Of a stretch of 22,180 nt of DNA, positions 1 through 7,806 are shown in pieces; positions within the stretch are counted from its first letter, which is position 1, and every line of letters starts with the position of its first letter. The notes below the pieces were generated by a model. The model made no database searches. It saw nothing but the letters and a program-made list of their open reading frames with translations, and was not told where the DNA came from. Origin of the DNA: Deltaproteobacteria bacterium (GTDB taxonomy: Bacteria > Desulfobacterota > Binatia > UBA9968). The position numbers and the translations under genes are program-made. The DNA is taken from assembly GCA_021323355.1 (NCBI GenBank), contig JAJONK010000056.1, positions 1 to 22,180 of the forward strand, written 5' to 3'.

Positions 1-1117
1 GATAAAAATTCCATTCGCCTTGTAGATGAGTGTCTCCCCAGCTCCTGAAAACCCCGAATCTAGAAGTGGCATAACGGCTGCTTCGGATGTCGCCTTGCGT
101 GGTCGGCGAAAGGTCGAAGCGTTCCACCAACTCTCTTGTAAACAGATCGTCTCCGTAAGCAGCAATGTCGCTATAGGTCAGCCAGTTCGAAGCGAAGTCA
201 TAACGATGCGTTCCCATGACTCCCCATCGATCAATAGGGATCTCCGGGTCCGCGATAGTCGAATCGGCAATGGACCGCTGGTCGCGCCATCTTTCGTTGA
301 AATAACTGGTTTGTAAGAGGAAATCGGAGTCACGATCAAAGAGCGTGCGGAATTCGTTCAAAAAACCGTAGCGCGCCGAGCTCTGATAATCGAACGCCAA
401 TGTGGTATCGGTGCTTTTAGAGAGAGCCCAGAAGAAAGGCTGCTGAAAACGGAAACCTTCTTCCGTCGAAGTGCCGAGTTTTGGGAACAGGAAACCGGTT
501 TGCCGCTCGGTTTTCAACGGGAAAAACCCGTAAGGGAGATAAAAAACCGGGATGTCATAAATATAGAAATAGCCGTTTCTGACCGTTCCCAGGCCACCCG
601 CTGTCAGGTCGAGTTGTTCAGCTGAAAACTTCCACGGCGCCGGGCCCGATTCGCACAGGCAGGTGGTAAAAAAGCCTTCATCAACGTGATAGGTCTGGCC
701 GCCCAACTTCTGAAATCGGCGGCCGCTTATGCTGACGTGCCCTTGTTCAATAAACAGGTCGGCGTTGGTAATTTCGCCGGTTTCGTTTCCCAGGTTTAGC
801 CGTATCGAATCCGCGGAATTTATTTTCCATTCGGGATCGTCCAGCGAAATCTTTCCTGTCGCCTCAATGTCTTGAGTGGTCCGGTTTACGTTAATTTGTT
901 CGGCCTTAAGTGTGGTTCCTTGGCGCTCGATCTCGACGTTGCCGCTGGCTTCGATCTGAGCGCCGCTTTCGCTGACCGTCAACTTGTCAGCGGTCACGTT
1001 TATTTGATCGTCCGAGCCGCTACCTCGCTGGATTGTTTGTGCCTGCCCATAACCTGCGCCTGCCGACAAACACCACAGGGCGAAAATATTGATGAGAAGA
1101 ATCTTTCCTAGCTTCAT
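1..1117 (-). CDS. lptD: LPS-assembly protein LptD (OstA), N-terminal part, cut by window edge
   Basis: Outer-membrane beta-barrel that, with the lipoprotein LptE, inserts lipopolysaccharide into the outer leaflet. The reading frame is open from the ATG at 1117 to base 1 (372 codons seen) with no stop, so the 3' part lies outside the window. Residues 1-26 look like a signal peptide (MKLGKILLINIFALWCLSAG, then AGYGQA). Residues about 40-105 form an OstA/LptA-like beta-jellyroll (INVTADKL, IEASGNVEIE, LKAEQINV). Next comes the typical TTCLCESGPAPWKFSA segment with two cysteines, then PVFYLPYGFFPLKTERQTGF, which marks entry into the barrel. The start lies 19 bp beyond the folC stop, so it is probably the last gene of the argS-trp-folC operon as seen here. 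No strong ribosome binding site is visible. Family assignment is firm; the exact start is less so. Confidence 0.93.
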   Translation of the reverse strand, partial: MKLGKILLINIFALWCLSAGAGYGQAQTIQRGSGSDDQINVTADKLTVSESGAQIEASGNVEIERQGTTLKAEQINVNRTTQDIEATGKISLDDPEWKINSADSIRLNLGNETGEITNADLFIEQGHVSISGRRFQKLGGQTYHVDEGFFTTCLCESGPAPWKFSAEQLDLTAGGLGTVRNGYFYIYDIPVFYLPYGFFPLKTERQTGFLFPKLGTSTEEGFRFQQPFFWALSKSTDTTLAFDYQSSARYGFLNEFRTLFDRDSDFLLQTSYFNERWRDQRSIADSTIADPEIPIDRWGVMGTHRYDFASNWLTYSDIAAYGDDLFTRELVERFDLSPTTQGDIRSSRYATSRFGVFRSWGDTHLQGEWNFY

Positions 1118-1136
1118 TTTCTACGGCCGGGAGAAC

Positions 1137-2441
1137 TCAGTTGCGGTTACTGTGCTCAGATTGTCTTGTCTGTGCCATGGTTGTGAGCATAGGGCGTACT
1201 TCGCCAAGCAGGTAAAGCGATCCTGTGATGACGATCACATCGTTGGGTGCGGCGCTATGGACGAGGGATTCGACAGCTAAACGGGGATCCGGAATAACCT
1301 GAGACTGCAGTTTGCCAGCCACTTGCTGTTGCAACTGACCCGGGTCAGCGCTCCTTTCCAGTTGACTGACTCGAGTAAAAACGATCTCATCCACGACCCC
1401 TGCCAGGGTGTCCAGCATGGATCGCCAGTCTTTATCCTCCATGACGGCAAACAACATTCTTATTCGTCGGCCGCCCCGCAACTGGCGAAGTTCATCGATT
1501 AGAACGTCAATGCCTTCCCTATTATGCGCGCCATCAATGATCACGGTCGGATCCGTTAAGATCACTTCCATCCGTCCAGGCCATGATACATTTTGCAAAC
1601 CAGAACGTATTGCTACCTCGCTGGCGGGGAAGCGATCGTCAACGACCTCCAGCGCCGCAGTGGCAACACCGGCGTTACGAATTTGATGCGCGCCGCGCAG
1701 CGCCACCGTGAGATTCGGCAAATTCCATTTCGCACTCTTATAGTCGAAAGCGCCGTTACTTTTCAACTTTAAAGTGAAGTTTTGTCCCAATCGGTAGCTT
1801 GCAGCTTGGTTCTTATGAGCTATCTCCTCGATTACCTCCGTAGCTTCCGGCGGCAGAGAACCACAGACGACCGGAACCCCTTTCTTGATGATGCCGGCCT
1901 TCTCCCGCGCGATGGAAACTAGATCAGAGCCGAGAAAAGCTTCATGGTCTTTAGAGATAGTCGTGATGACGGATACGATTGAGCGAACTAGATTAGTGGC
2001 ATCGAATCGACCGCCAAGCCCGACTTCGATCACTGCCAGGTCAACCTGCCGGCGGGCAAAATATACCAATGCCATCACCGTTACGATTTCAAAAAACGTC
2101 AAGAGAATATTAGCCGCCTCTGTTCGGCGCCAAATTTCGTCGGCGAGCGCGACAACTTCATCCGGCGTAATTTCTTCGTCGCCAATGCGCATGCGTTCGG
2201 TGAACGAGACCAAATGCGGAGAGGTATACAGCGCGGTGCGATAACCCGCGCAGCAGAGGATTCGATGCAGCATCGCGGCAGTCGATCCTTTACCGTTGGT
2301 GCCGGCAATGTGAACAGAAGGAAATGTTTTCTCCGGATGATCAAACAGCGCCAGCGCCCGTTCCATCCGCTCCAGGCGCAAATCGATAATGCCGCCGCGC
2401 AGGTTATAAATTCGATTCAGAGTTTCTAGGTAGGCATCCAT
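1137..2441 (-). CDS. folC: Bifunctional folylpolyglutamate synthase / dihydrofolate synthase
   Basis: Cytosolic Mur-ligase-family enzyme that adds glutamate to dihydropteroate and then gamma-glutamyl units to reduced folates, using ATP. The protein has 434 residues, normal for FolC. The P-loop GTNGKGST is at residues 47-54, followed by the TSPHLVSFTERMRI segment, the VIEVGLGGRFDATN signature, the SKDHEAFLG motif and, in the C-terminal domain, IIDGAHNREG. All are hallmarks of the family. It starts 47 bp after trpA and ends 19 bp before lptD. In many proteobacteria accD separates trpA from folC; no accD is present here. Function as FolC is secure; whether both activities are kept cannot be read from the sequence. 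Confidence 0.96.
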   Translation of the reverse strand: MDAYLETLNRIYNLRGGIIDLRLERMERALALFDHPEKTFPSVHIAGTNGKGSTAAMLHRILCCAGYRTALYTSPHLVSFTERMRIGDEEITPDEVVALADEIWRRTEAANILLTFFEIVTVMALVYFARRQVDLAVIEVGLGGRFDATNLVRSIVSVITTISKDHEAFLGSDLVSIAREKAGIIKKGVPVVCGSLPPEATEVIEEIAHKNQAASYRLGQNFTLKLKSNGAFDYKSAKWNLPNLTVALRGAHQIRNAGVATAALEVVDDRFPASEVAIRSGLQNVSWPGRMEVILTDPTVIIDGAHNREGIDVLIDELRQLRGGRRIRMLFAVMEDKDWRSMLDTLAGVVDEIVFTRVSQLERSADPGQLQQQVAGKLQSQVIPDPRLAVESLVHSAAPNDVIVITGSLYLLGEVRPMLTTMAQTRQSEHSNRN

Positions 2442-2488
2442 AGGGTATGATACTCACCTGGGAGAGGGTGCCTGTAGGAATCGGGGCT

Positions 2489-3310
2489 CTAGCGTTTTCG
2501 ACCGTTACTGCGGGATCTTTTCATCGCGCGTTTGATCTTCGAGACAAAATCTCCGGCGGCTTGGGCCTTGGCCAAGCTCCCGCTGGCGCGCTCGATAGTT
2601 TCAACCAGCGCGCTGCCAATAACCACCGCATCGGCGAATTTAACGATCCATGCGGCTTGCTGAGGAGTGGAAATGCCGAATCCAACACCGACTGGAATCG
2701 ACGTCATCCGTCGCACTTGGGCTATCTGAGAACGCAGCTGCTCATCCAGGGATCGCCGCGCTCCAGTGACTCCGGTCACGGATACGTAGTAAATAAAACC
2801 GCGGGCCTTTCGAGCCACAAGTTCTAATCGCGCCTTGCCGCTGGCCGGAGACAAGAGAAAAATCAAGTCCATTCCTTCGGCGTCAGTCCAACGCTTCAAC
2901 TCCTCGCCCTCTTCCGGCGGCAGGTCGACACAGAGAACACCGTCGGCTCCGGCTCGCGCCGACTGGCGGGAAAACTCTTCTAAGCCGAATCTAAAAAATG
3001 GATTGAAATAACCAAAGAGAATTACCGGAATCTCAGAAGTGGAGCGGAATCGCCGAAGCATTTGCAGAATCTGGGTGAGAGTAAGGTGATTTTTCAACGC
3101 GCGTTCGGACGCGCGTTGGATCGTCGGGCCGTCCGCAGTCGGATCGGAGAAAGGAATTCCCAGCTCGATGCAATCGGCTCCACCCGCTTCAAGGGCGCGC
3201 ATTATTGCAAGCGTGGTCTGGAGATCCGGATCTCCGGCCGTGATAAACGGAATGAGCGCCGCTTCGTCGGCCTTTTTAAGCTGAGAGAATTTTTTTTGTA
3301 TTCGACTCAT
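2489..3310 (-). CDS. trpA: Tryptophan synthase alpha subunit
   Basis: Cleaves indole-3-glycerol phosphate to indole and glyceraldehyde 3-phosphate; indole is channelled to TrpB in the alpha2-beta2 complex. The protein is a 273-residue TIM barrel, the usual length. FITAGDPD is at 22-29. The catalytic pair falls at Glu49 (in CIELGIPFSDP) and Asp60 (in TADGP), the same numbers as in the enteric enzyme. LFGYFNP, GVLCVDLPPEE, YYVSVTGVTGAR and the phosphate-binding GFGISTPQQ / VIGSALV loops follow in order. It lies 89 bp after trpB and 47 bp before folC on the same strand. The C-terminal tail is strongly basic (KRAMKRSRSNGRKR), unusual for the family but harmless in appearance. Confidence 0.97.
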   Translation of the reverse strand: MSRIQKKFSQLKKADEAALIPFITAGDPDLQTTLAIMRALEAGGADCIELGIPFSDPTADGPTIQRASERALKNHLTLTQILQMLRRFRSTSEIPVILFGYFNPFFRFGLEEFSRQSARAGADGVLCVDLPPEEGEELKRWTDAEGMDLIFLLSPASGKARLELVARKARGFIYYVSVTGVTGARRSLDEQLRSQIAQVRRMTSIPVGVGFGISTPQQAAWIVKFADAVVIGSALVETIERASGSLAKAQAAGDFVSKIKRAMKRSRSNGRKR

Positions 3311-3399
3311 CCTGAATCAAGTTGTTAGGTTGAGCTGAAAGCTTACTGGGCGGCGATTCTGCGGCGCTAAGATCTGTGGCAAGCACAATCCGCGAGTGC

Positions 3400-4623
3400 C
3401 TACAATTTCACTCCCAGGTAATCTCCCACGGTGCCCATATCTTTATCACCCCTGCCGGATAAATTAACCAAGATTGTCTTACGTTTCCCTAACCGCGGCG
3501 CGAGCTGCATCACGGCAGCGATGGCATGAGCGCTTTCCAGCGCGGGGATGATTCCTTCAACCTGAGCGAGAAACTGGATCGCCTCCATCGCCGCGCGATC
3601 GGTCGCCGACGCAAACTCCACTCGACCCAGATCCTTGAAATAGCTCAGCTCGGGTCCGACGCCCGGATAGTCCAACCCGGCAGCGATCGAATGGGTCTCG
3701 CGGATTTGTCCGGCATCATCTTGCAATATGTAGCTCTTACTGCCATGCAACACACCCACTTCGCCGCCAAGGACCGAGGCCGCGTGCTTGCCGCTTCTCA
3801 GCCCGCGTCCGGCTGCCTCGACACCGACCATCCGCACATTTCGATCGTTGACGAACGGGTAAAACAATCCCATGGAGTTGCTGCCGCCGCCGACGCATGC
3901 AACCAGGCAATCAGGGAGTCTGCCTTCCTGTTTTAATATTTGCCGGCGCGCTTCTTGTCCGATCACCGACTGAAAATCGCGCACCATCATCGGGTATGGA
4001 TGAGGGCCGGCCACGGAACCGATCAAATAATACGTGTCGAAAACATTTGTCACCCAATCGCGTAACGCTTCGTTCATCGCGTCTTTCAAGGTCTTGCTGC
4101 CGGATTCGACGACGCGCACCTTCGCGCCAAGAAGCTTCATCCGAAAAACGTTGAGCGACTGCCGAGCGACGTCTTCCTTTCCCATGAAAATTTCGCATTG
4201 CATGCCGAATCGCGCGGCTACGGTTGCGGTGGCGACGCCGTGCTGCCCCGCGCCGGTTTCCGCGATAATTCGCGCCTTTTTCATTCGCCGGGCCAGCAAA
4301 ATTTGGCCGATGGTATTGTTGATCTTATGGGCGCCGGTGTGACAAAGATCTTCCCGTTTTAGATATATCTTGGCCCCACCCAATTTCTCGGTGAGCCGTT
4401 CAGCAAAGTAGAGCGGAGTTTCCCGACCGGCATACTCCCGCAGGTGAAGATGAAACATTTTTCGAAAGGTGGAGTCACGACGCGCCTTACCGTAAGCCGC
4501 TTCCAGCTCCATGAGAGCCGGCATCAGTGTTTCGGCGACGTAGCGCCCGCCATATTGGCCAAAATGGCCGCGTCGGTCAGGCAGCTTCTTTAGCTGCGCG
4601 GATGAAGCGTTTGATTTTTTCAT
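3400..4623 (-). CDS. trpB: Tryptophan synthase beta subunit
   Basis: PLP enzyme that condenses indole with L-serine to give L-tryptophan; partner of TrpA. The chosen ATG at 4623 gives 407 residues. LPDRRGHFGQYGGRYV marks the N-terminus. The PLP lysine lies in KREDLCHTGAHKINNT (Lys100 from this start). ETGAGQHGVATA and the phosphate-binding loop CVGGGSNSMG are intact. This is a TrpB1-type protein, as expected next to trpA. The gene overlaps the 3' end of trpF by 47 bp. An in-frame GTG at 4635 would add four residues and has a better-spaced GAGG, so the start is ambiguous; overlap with trpF holds for both. It suggests translational coupling. Confidence 0.96.
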   Translation of the reverse strand: MKKSNASSAQLKKLPDRRGHFGQYGGRYVAETLMPALMELEAAYGKARRDSTFRKMFHLHLREYAGRETPLYFAERLTEKLGGAKIYLKREDLCHTGAHKINNTIGQILLARRMKKARIIAETGAGQHGVATATVAARFGMQCEIFMGKEDVARQSLNVFRMKLLGAKVRVVESGSKTLKDAMNEALRDWVTNVFDTYYLIGSVAGPHPYPMMVRDFQSVIGQEARRQILKQEGRLPDCLVACVGGGSNSMGLFYPFVNDRNVRMVGVEAAGRGLRSGKHAASVLGGEVGVLHGSKSYILQDDAGQIRETHSIAAGLDYPGVGPELSYFKDLGRVEFASATDRAAMEAIQFLAQVEGIIPALESAHAIAAVMQLAPRLGKRKTILVNLSGRGDKDMGTVGDYLGVKL

Positions 4624-5206
4624 GATCCTTAACACCGGGCCGGACCTCTACGCCGCTGCAGACGTCAACGCCGTAGGGATGAAGCCGCCGAATAGCGTCG
4701 GCGACGTTGTCGAGATTTAGCCCGCCCGACAGAATGATTTTTCCAGTATCGATTCCTTCCAGCCATTCCCAGGGAAATGACGCGCCGGAGCCGCCGTATC
4801 CGGGCGACCAAGAGTCGAGTAGGTAATAGTCGGCAGGGAAGTCCTGAATCTTATCCAAAGAATGCTTATCTTTGAGCCGAAAAGCCTTGATCACTCGGAT
4901 GCCCCAGCCACTGCAATCATCGGGACTCTCCTCGCCATGGAATTGGACTCCTTGATACCCGGATTGCCCGTCAGGCGGCGCGCCGGCAGCTAAAATCTGC
5001 CTGATCCGCTCTTTGGCCTCGTTGACGAACAATGCGACATTACATGACCTCGCCGGCAATTGGCGCACGATGGCGCGAGCCTCATCCGGCGCAAGATAGC
5101 GCGGGCTTGGCGGATAGAAATTAAAACCCAGCGCGTCGGCGCCATATTCCAACGCCTTCTCGGCATCCGCCAGATTTGTAATACCGCAGACTTTTACCTT
5201 AACCAT
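4577..5206 (-). CDS. trpF: Phosphoribosylanthranilate isomerase
   Basis: Converts N-(5-phosphoribosyl)anthranilate to 1-(carboxyphenylamino)-1-deoxyribulose 5-phosphate, the third step from chorismate to tryptophan. A 209-residue TIM barrel. KVCGIT at residues 5-10 carries the catalytic cysteine, followed by GADALGFNFYPPSPRY, VQFHGEE, the catalytic-aspartate region LLDSWSPGYGGSG, the phosphate-site LSGGLNLDNV, and GVDVCSGVE near the end. It is a stand-alone gene, not fused to trpC. It begins 56 bp after trpC and its end overlaps the start of trpB. The run DSWSPGYGGSGASFPWEWL is slightly longer than the usual DS...GGTG loop but keeps the glycines. Confidence 0.96.
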   Translation of the reverse strand: MVKVKVCGITNLADAEKALEYGADALGFNFYPPSPRYLAPDEARAIVRQLPARSCNVALFVNEAKERIRQILAAGAPPDGQSGYQGVQFHGEESPDDCSGWGIRVIKAFRLKDKHSLDKIQDFPADYYLLDSWSPGYGGSGASFPWEWLEGIDTGKIILSGGLNLDNVADAIRRLHPYGVDVCSGVEVRPGVKDHEKIKRFIRAAKEAA

Positions 5207-5262
5207 TGATGATGGGTCAATCTCATAAGCAATATTAGATTGCGGGCTGCTTTCTTACGAAT

Positions 5263-6042
5263 CTAGGATCGCAGCAACTCTTGAAGCTTCTCACCCGGAC
5301 TGGGGGCGCGCATGAGAGATTCGCCGATGAGAAAGGTATGGATGCCCCACCGTTCGACTTGCCTGATTTGTTCAGCGTCGTCGATACCGCTCTCACAAAC
5401 AGTCAGAGTACCGGTGGGAACTCGCGGTGCTAGCTTCTCCGTAGTTGTCAAGCTGACTTCAAAGGTCCTGAGATCCCGGTTGTTGATGCCGATTATTTCC
5501 GCGCCCGCCTGCAGCGCTTGCTCCAACTCTTCCTCATTGTGAACTTCGACCAAGCTATCGATCGAAAAAGCAGCCGCTGTTTCCCGCAGTTCGCGCAGAA
5601 GTGATGGCTCCAGCAACGCGGCAATCAGCAAGATTGCGTCGGCGCCATAACTTCGTGCCTCGGACACCTGGTAACGGTCGATGATGAAATCTTTTCGCAA
5701 CAGCGGCACCTTAACCGCGGCTTTAATGTCTTCCAGGTATGTCAAACTACCCTGAAAAAAATGTTCCTCGGTGAGCACCGAAATCGCGCTGGCGCCATGA
5801 TCGGCATAATCTCTGGCGATAACCACCGGACTGAAATCGGCCCGAATCAAACCTTTCGAGGGTGAGGATCGTTTAATCTCTGCGATGATGCGCCGGGTAG
5901 GGCCATTCAGGCTCCGGGCAAAGCCCCTGGTCGGTTGATGATACAATGGCCGCTCATGCAACGCCGCCAGCGGAGTTTGCTTGCGCCGCTTTTCAACTAC
6001 CGCGCGCACATGCTCGACAATGTTGGCGAGAAAGTCAGGCAT
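5263..6042 (-). CDS. trpC: Indole-3-glycerol phosphate synthase
   Basis: Closes the indole ring by decarboxylating 1-(carboxyphenylamino)-1-deoxyribulose 5-phosphate. The 259-residue single-domain TIM barrel carries IAEIKRSSPSKG at 53-64 (catalytic Glu and Lys), LLRKDFIIDRYQV with the catalytic lysine, SLVEVHNEEELE, GINNRDLRTFEV, and CESGI followed by FLIGESLMRA, which closes the phosphate site. It starts 5 bp after the trpD stop, preceded by ATAAGGCTT, a modest ribosome binding site. Order trpD-trpC-trpF-trpB-trpA is the classic one. Nothing is missing. Confidence 0.97.
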   Translation of the reverse strand: MPDFLANIVEHVRAVVEKRRKQTPLAALHERPLYHQPTRGFARSLNGPTRRIIAEIKRSSPSKGLIRADFSPVVIARDYADHGASAISVLTEEHFFQGSLTYLEDIKAAVKVPLLRKDFIIDRYQVSEARSYGADAILLIAALLEPSLLRELRETAAAFSIDSLVEVHNEEELEQALQAGAEIIGINNRDLRTFEVSLTTTEKLAPRVPTGTLTVCESGIDDAEQIRQVERWGIHTFLIGESLMRAPSPGEKLQELLRS

Positions 6043-6047
6043 AAGCC

Positions 6048-7064
6048 TTATGCGGCGTTGGTCAGTTGCGCCAAGTGCTCGAGCTTTTGCCGCGCTTTTC
6101 CCGAATCGATGGAATCTGCCGCAACCCGGATGCCGTGTTCGAAAGTCTCGGCTTTCCCGCTGACGTACAATGCTGCGCCACTGTTGAGTAGCACCACATC
6201 CCGCGCAGGCCCCTTCTCACCTTCGAAAACGCGCTTGATTATCGCGGCGCTCTCGCTGGCGCTGCTCGCGTGGAGAGCCTCCAGAGGATATATCTTGAAA
6301 TTTAGCTTCTCCGGTTCGAGCGTATACTCTTTGACTTCGCCATGGCGCAACTCGGCAATTTTTGTCGGACCGCACAGCGATATCTCATCCAACCCCTCCA
6401 TGCCGTGAACCACCATGGCGCGCGCGCTGCCCAGATTTCTTAACACGTGGGCGATCACCGAAACGAGCTCACCGTCGTACACGCCGATCAATTGGTGGTT
6501 TGCCATAGCCGGGTTGGTGAGCGGCCCGAGCAAATTAAAGATCGTTCGTATACCGATATCGCGGCGCGGTTGCACGGCATATTTCATCGCTTCATGGAGC
6601 AACGGGGCGAACAAGAATCCAATGCCGATCTTTTGGATACAGCTTTCAACGCATTCTCTGGGAGCATCGACTTTAACGCCCAATTCGGCGAGCACATCGG
6701 CGCTTCCCGACTGGCTCGACACCGAACGGTTGCCATGTTTGGCAACATCGACTCCAGCTCCCGCCGCGACAAAGGCCGAAGCTGTCGATATATTGAAAGT
6801 GCCTTTTTGATCCCCGCCAGTGCCACAGGTGTCCAACACAACTTTAGAACCGACTTGAACACGATGGGCCTTTTCGCGCATCACCCGCGCCGCGCCGGTA
6901 ATTTCTTCTACGGTCTCCCCTTTCATACGGAGGGCGGTGAGAAAGGATGCCACCTGCAAAGGTGTCGCCTCTCCTGTCATAATCTGATTTATGACATCGA
7001 CGGTTTCCTCTTCGGAAAGGTTATTGCGTTTGACCAATCTCTCGATCGCTTCTCGGATATTCAT
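6048..7064 (-). CDS. trpD: Anthranilate phosphoribosyltransferase
   Basis: Transfers phosphoribose from PRPP to anthranilate, the second step of the tryptophan branch. The 338 residues match the family. DTCGTGGD (78-85) binds PRPP pyrophosphate and is followed by NIST at 91-94, KHGNRSVSSQSGSADVLAELG with the Mg-PRPP residues, RRDIGIRTIFNLLGPLTNPA for anthranilate access, and VVHGMEGLDE. The N-terminal helical domain is complete. It is free-standing, not fused to a TrpG glutaminase. Neither trpE nor trpG precedes it; the next gene upstream is a SPOR protein 18 bp away, so the anthranilate synthase must be encoded elsewhere. Confidence 0.97.
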   Translation of the reverse strand: MNIREAIERLVKRNNLSEEETVDVINQIMTGEATPLQVASFLTALRMKGETVEEITGAARVMREKAHRVQVGSKVVLDTCGTGGDQKGTFNISTASAFVAAGAGVDVAKHGNRSVSSQSGSADVLAELGVKVDAPRECVESCIQKIGIGFLFAPLLHEAMKYAVQPRRDIGIRTIFNLLGPLTNPAMANHQLIGVYDGELVSVIAHVLRNLGSARAMVVHGMEGLDEISLCGPTKIAELRHGEVKEYTLEPEKLNFKIYPLEALHASSASESAAIIKRVFEGEKGPARDVVLLNSGAALYVSGKAETFEHGIRVAADSIDSGKARQKLEHLAQLTNAA

Positions 7065-7082
7065 AATCGCCTGAATCTTCAG

Positions 7083-7772
7083 TCATCTGCTCGTGGCAAA
7101 CGCTTTGGCCAAGTGTTCCTTTCTTTTCAAAGCTTCTTGTGTTTTCTCGGCTTCTTCACGTGACTCAAAACGGCCCACTCGAACTCGATACCAGACTCTT
7201 CCCTGACTGCGTGACTCAGATAAGTAGGCGTTGTAGCCTTTATCCCTGAGCCTATCAACCCAGGTTTTGGCGGACTTTTCATCCGGAAATGCGTTGACTT
7301 GAACAGTCCAGGGCTTGCGAGATTCCTTAGCATCAACTTCAGCAGGCCGAGGTTTGCTGGCAGCAGGCGCGGGCTTGTCCTCAGCCCGTTTGGCCACTGA
7401 TGCCACCTCTTGCTTGGCCGACACTCTAATTTCTCTGGAATCAGCTTTAGAGTTTTTCTCGGGTTTTTTGGCTTCTCGCGTTTCTTCTTCGGACCGGGCT
7501 TGCGCCGGAGCCGGCCTAGTCAAGGTGTCATAAAAAGTTATTTCTTCCTTCGAAGCAGCAGTCCCTGAGTTGGCCCCCTGCGTCGGCCTAATGGGAATTC
7601 TCATCGCCGGCTCGGCCGGTTTGACAATTTTCCGTTCTTCCATCCCCTGGCCCACCAACATGCCCAAAAAGAAAACGATCATGGAAGCAACGCTAAAGCC
7701 GCAACCCAGCAGGAGGAACTGGCCGCGGCTGAAGTAGAAGCGTTTATCCTTTCCCTTGCGATTCTCTGCCAT
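7083..7772 (-). CDS. Single-pass membrane protein with C-terminal SPOR domain
   Basis: Probable envelope or cell-division accessory protein; SPOR domains bind glycan strands lacking stem peptides at the septum. The preferred ATG at 7772 is preceded by AAGGA nine bases upstream and gives 229 residues. A short basic cytoplasmic tail (MAENRKGKDKRFYF) is followed by one transmembrane helix at about 18-41. Residues 42-150 are a low-complexity periplasmic linker rich in Lys, Glu, Ala and Pro. The SPOR fold runs from 153 to the end (KPWTVQVNAFPDEKSAKTW ... RVRVGRFESREEA). A longer frame from 7832 overlaps argS and lacks a ribosome site. It resembles FtsN/DedD-like proteins in layout only; the specific role is unknown. 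It sits between argS and trpD. Confidence 0.9.
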   Translation of the reverse strand: MAENRKGKDKRFYFSRGQFLLLGCGFSVASMIVFFLGMLVGQGMEERKIVKPAEPAMRIPIRPTQGANSGTAASKEEITFYDTLTRPAPAQARSEEETREAKKPEKNSKADSREIRVSAKQEVASVAKRAEDKPAPAASKPRPAEVDAKESRKPWTVQVNAFPDEKSAKTWVDRLRDKGYNAYLSESRSQGRVWYRVRVGRFESREEAEKTQEALKRKEHLAKAFATSR

Positions 7773-7806
7773 AGATGCCGTTCCTTTAGTGTTAACGTGG
7801 CGATCG

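Noticed and set aside
26..316. 96-codon plus-strand frame at the left edge
   Set aside because: Antisense to the clear LptD reading frame.
6039..6053. Near-perfect palindrome GCATAAG-C-CTTATGC at the trpD stop and trpC start
   Set aside because: Falls on the stop and start codons themselves and inside an operon; constraint from the codons and the ribosome site explains most of it.
6447..7163. 238-codon plus-strand frame antisense to trpD and the SPOR gene
   Set aside because: Opposite a fully conserved TrpD; no ribosome site or recognisable domain.
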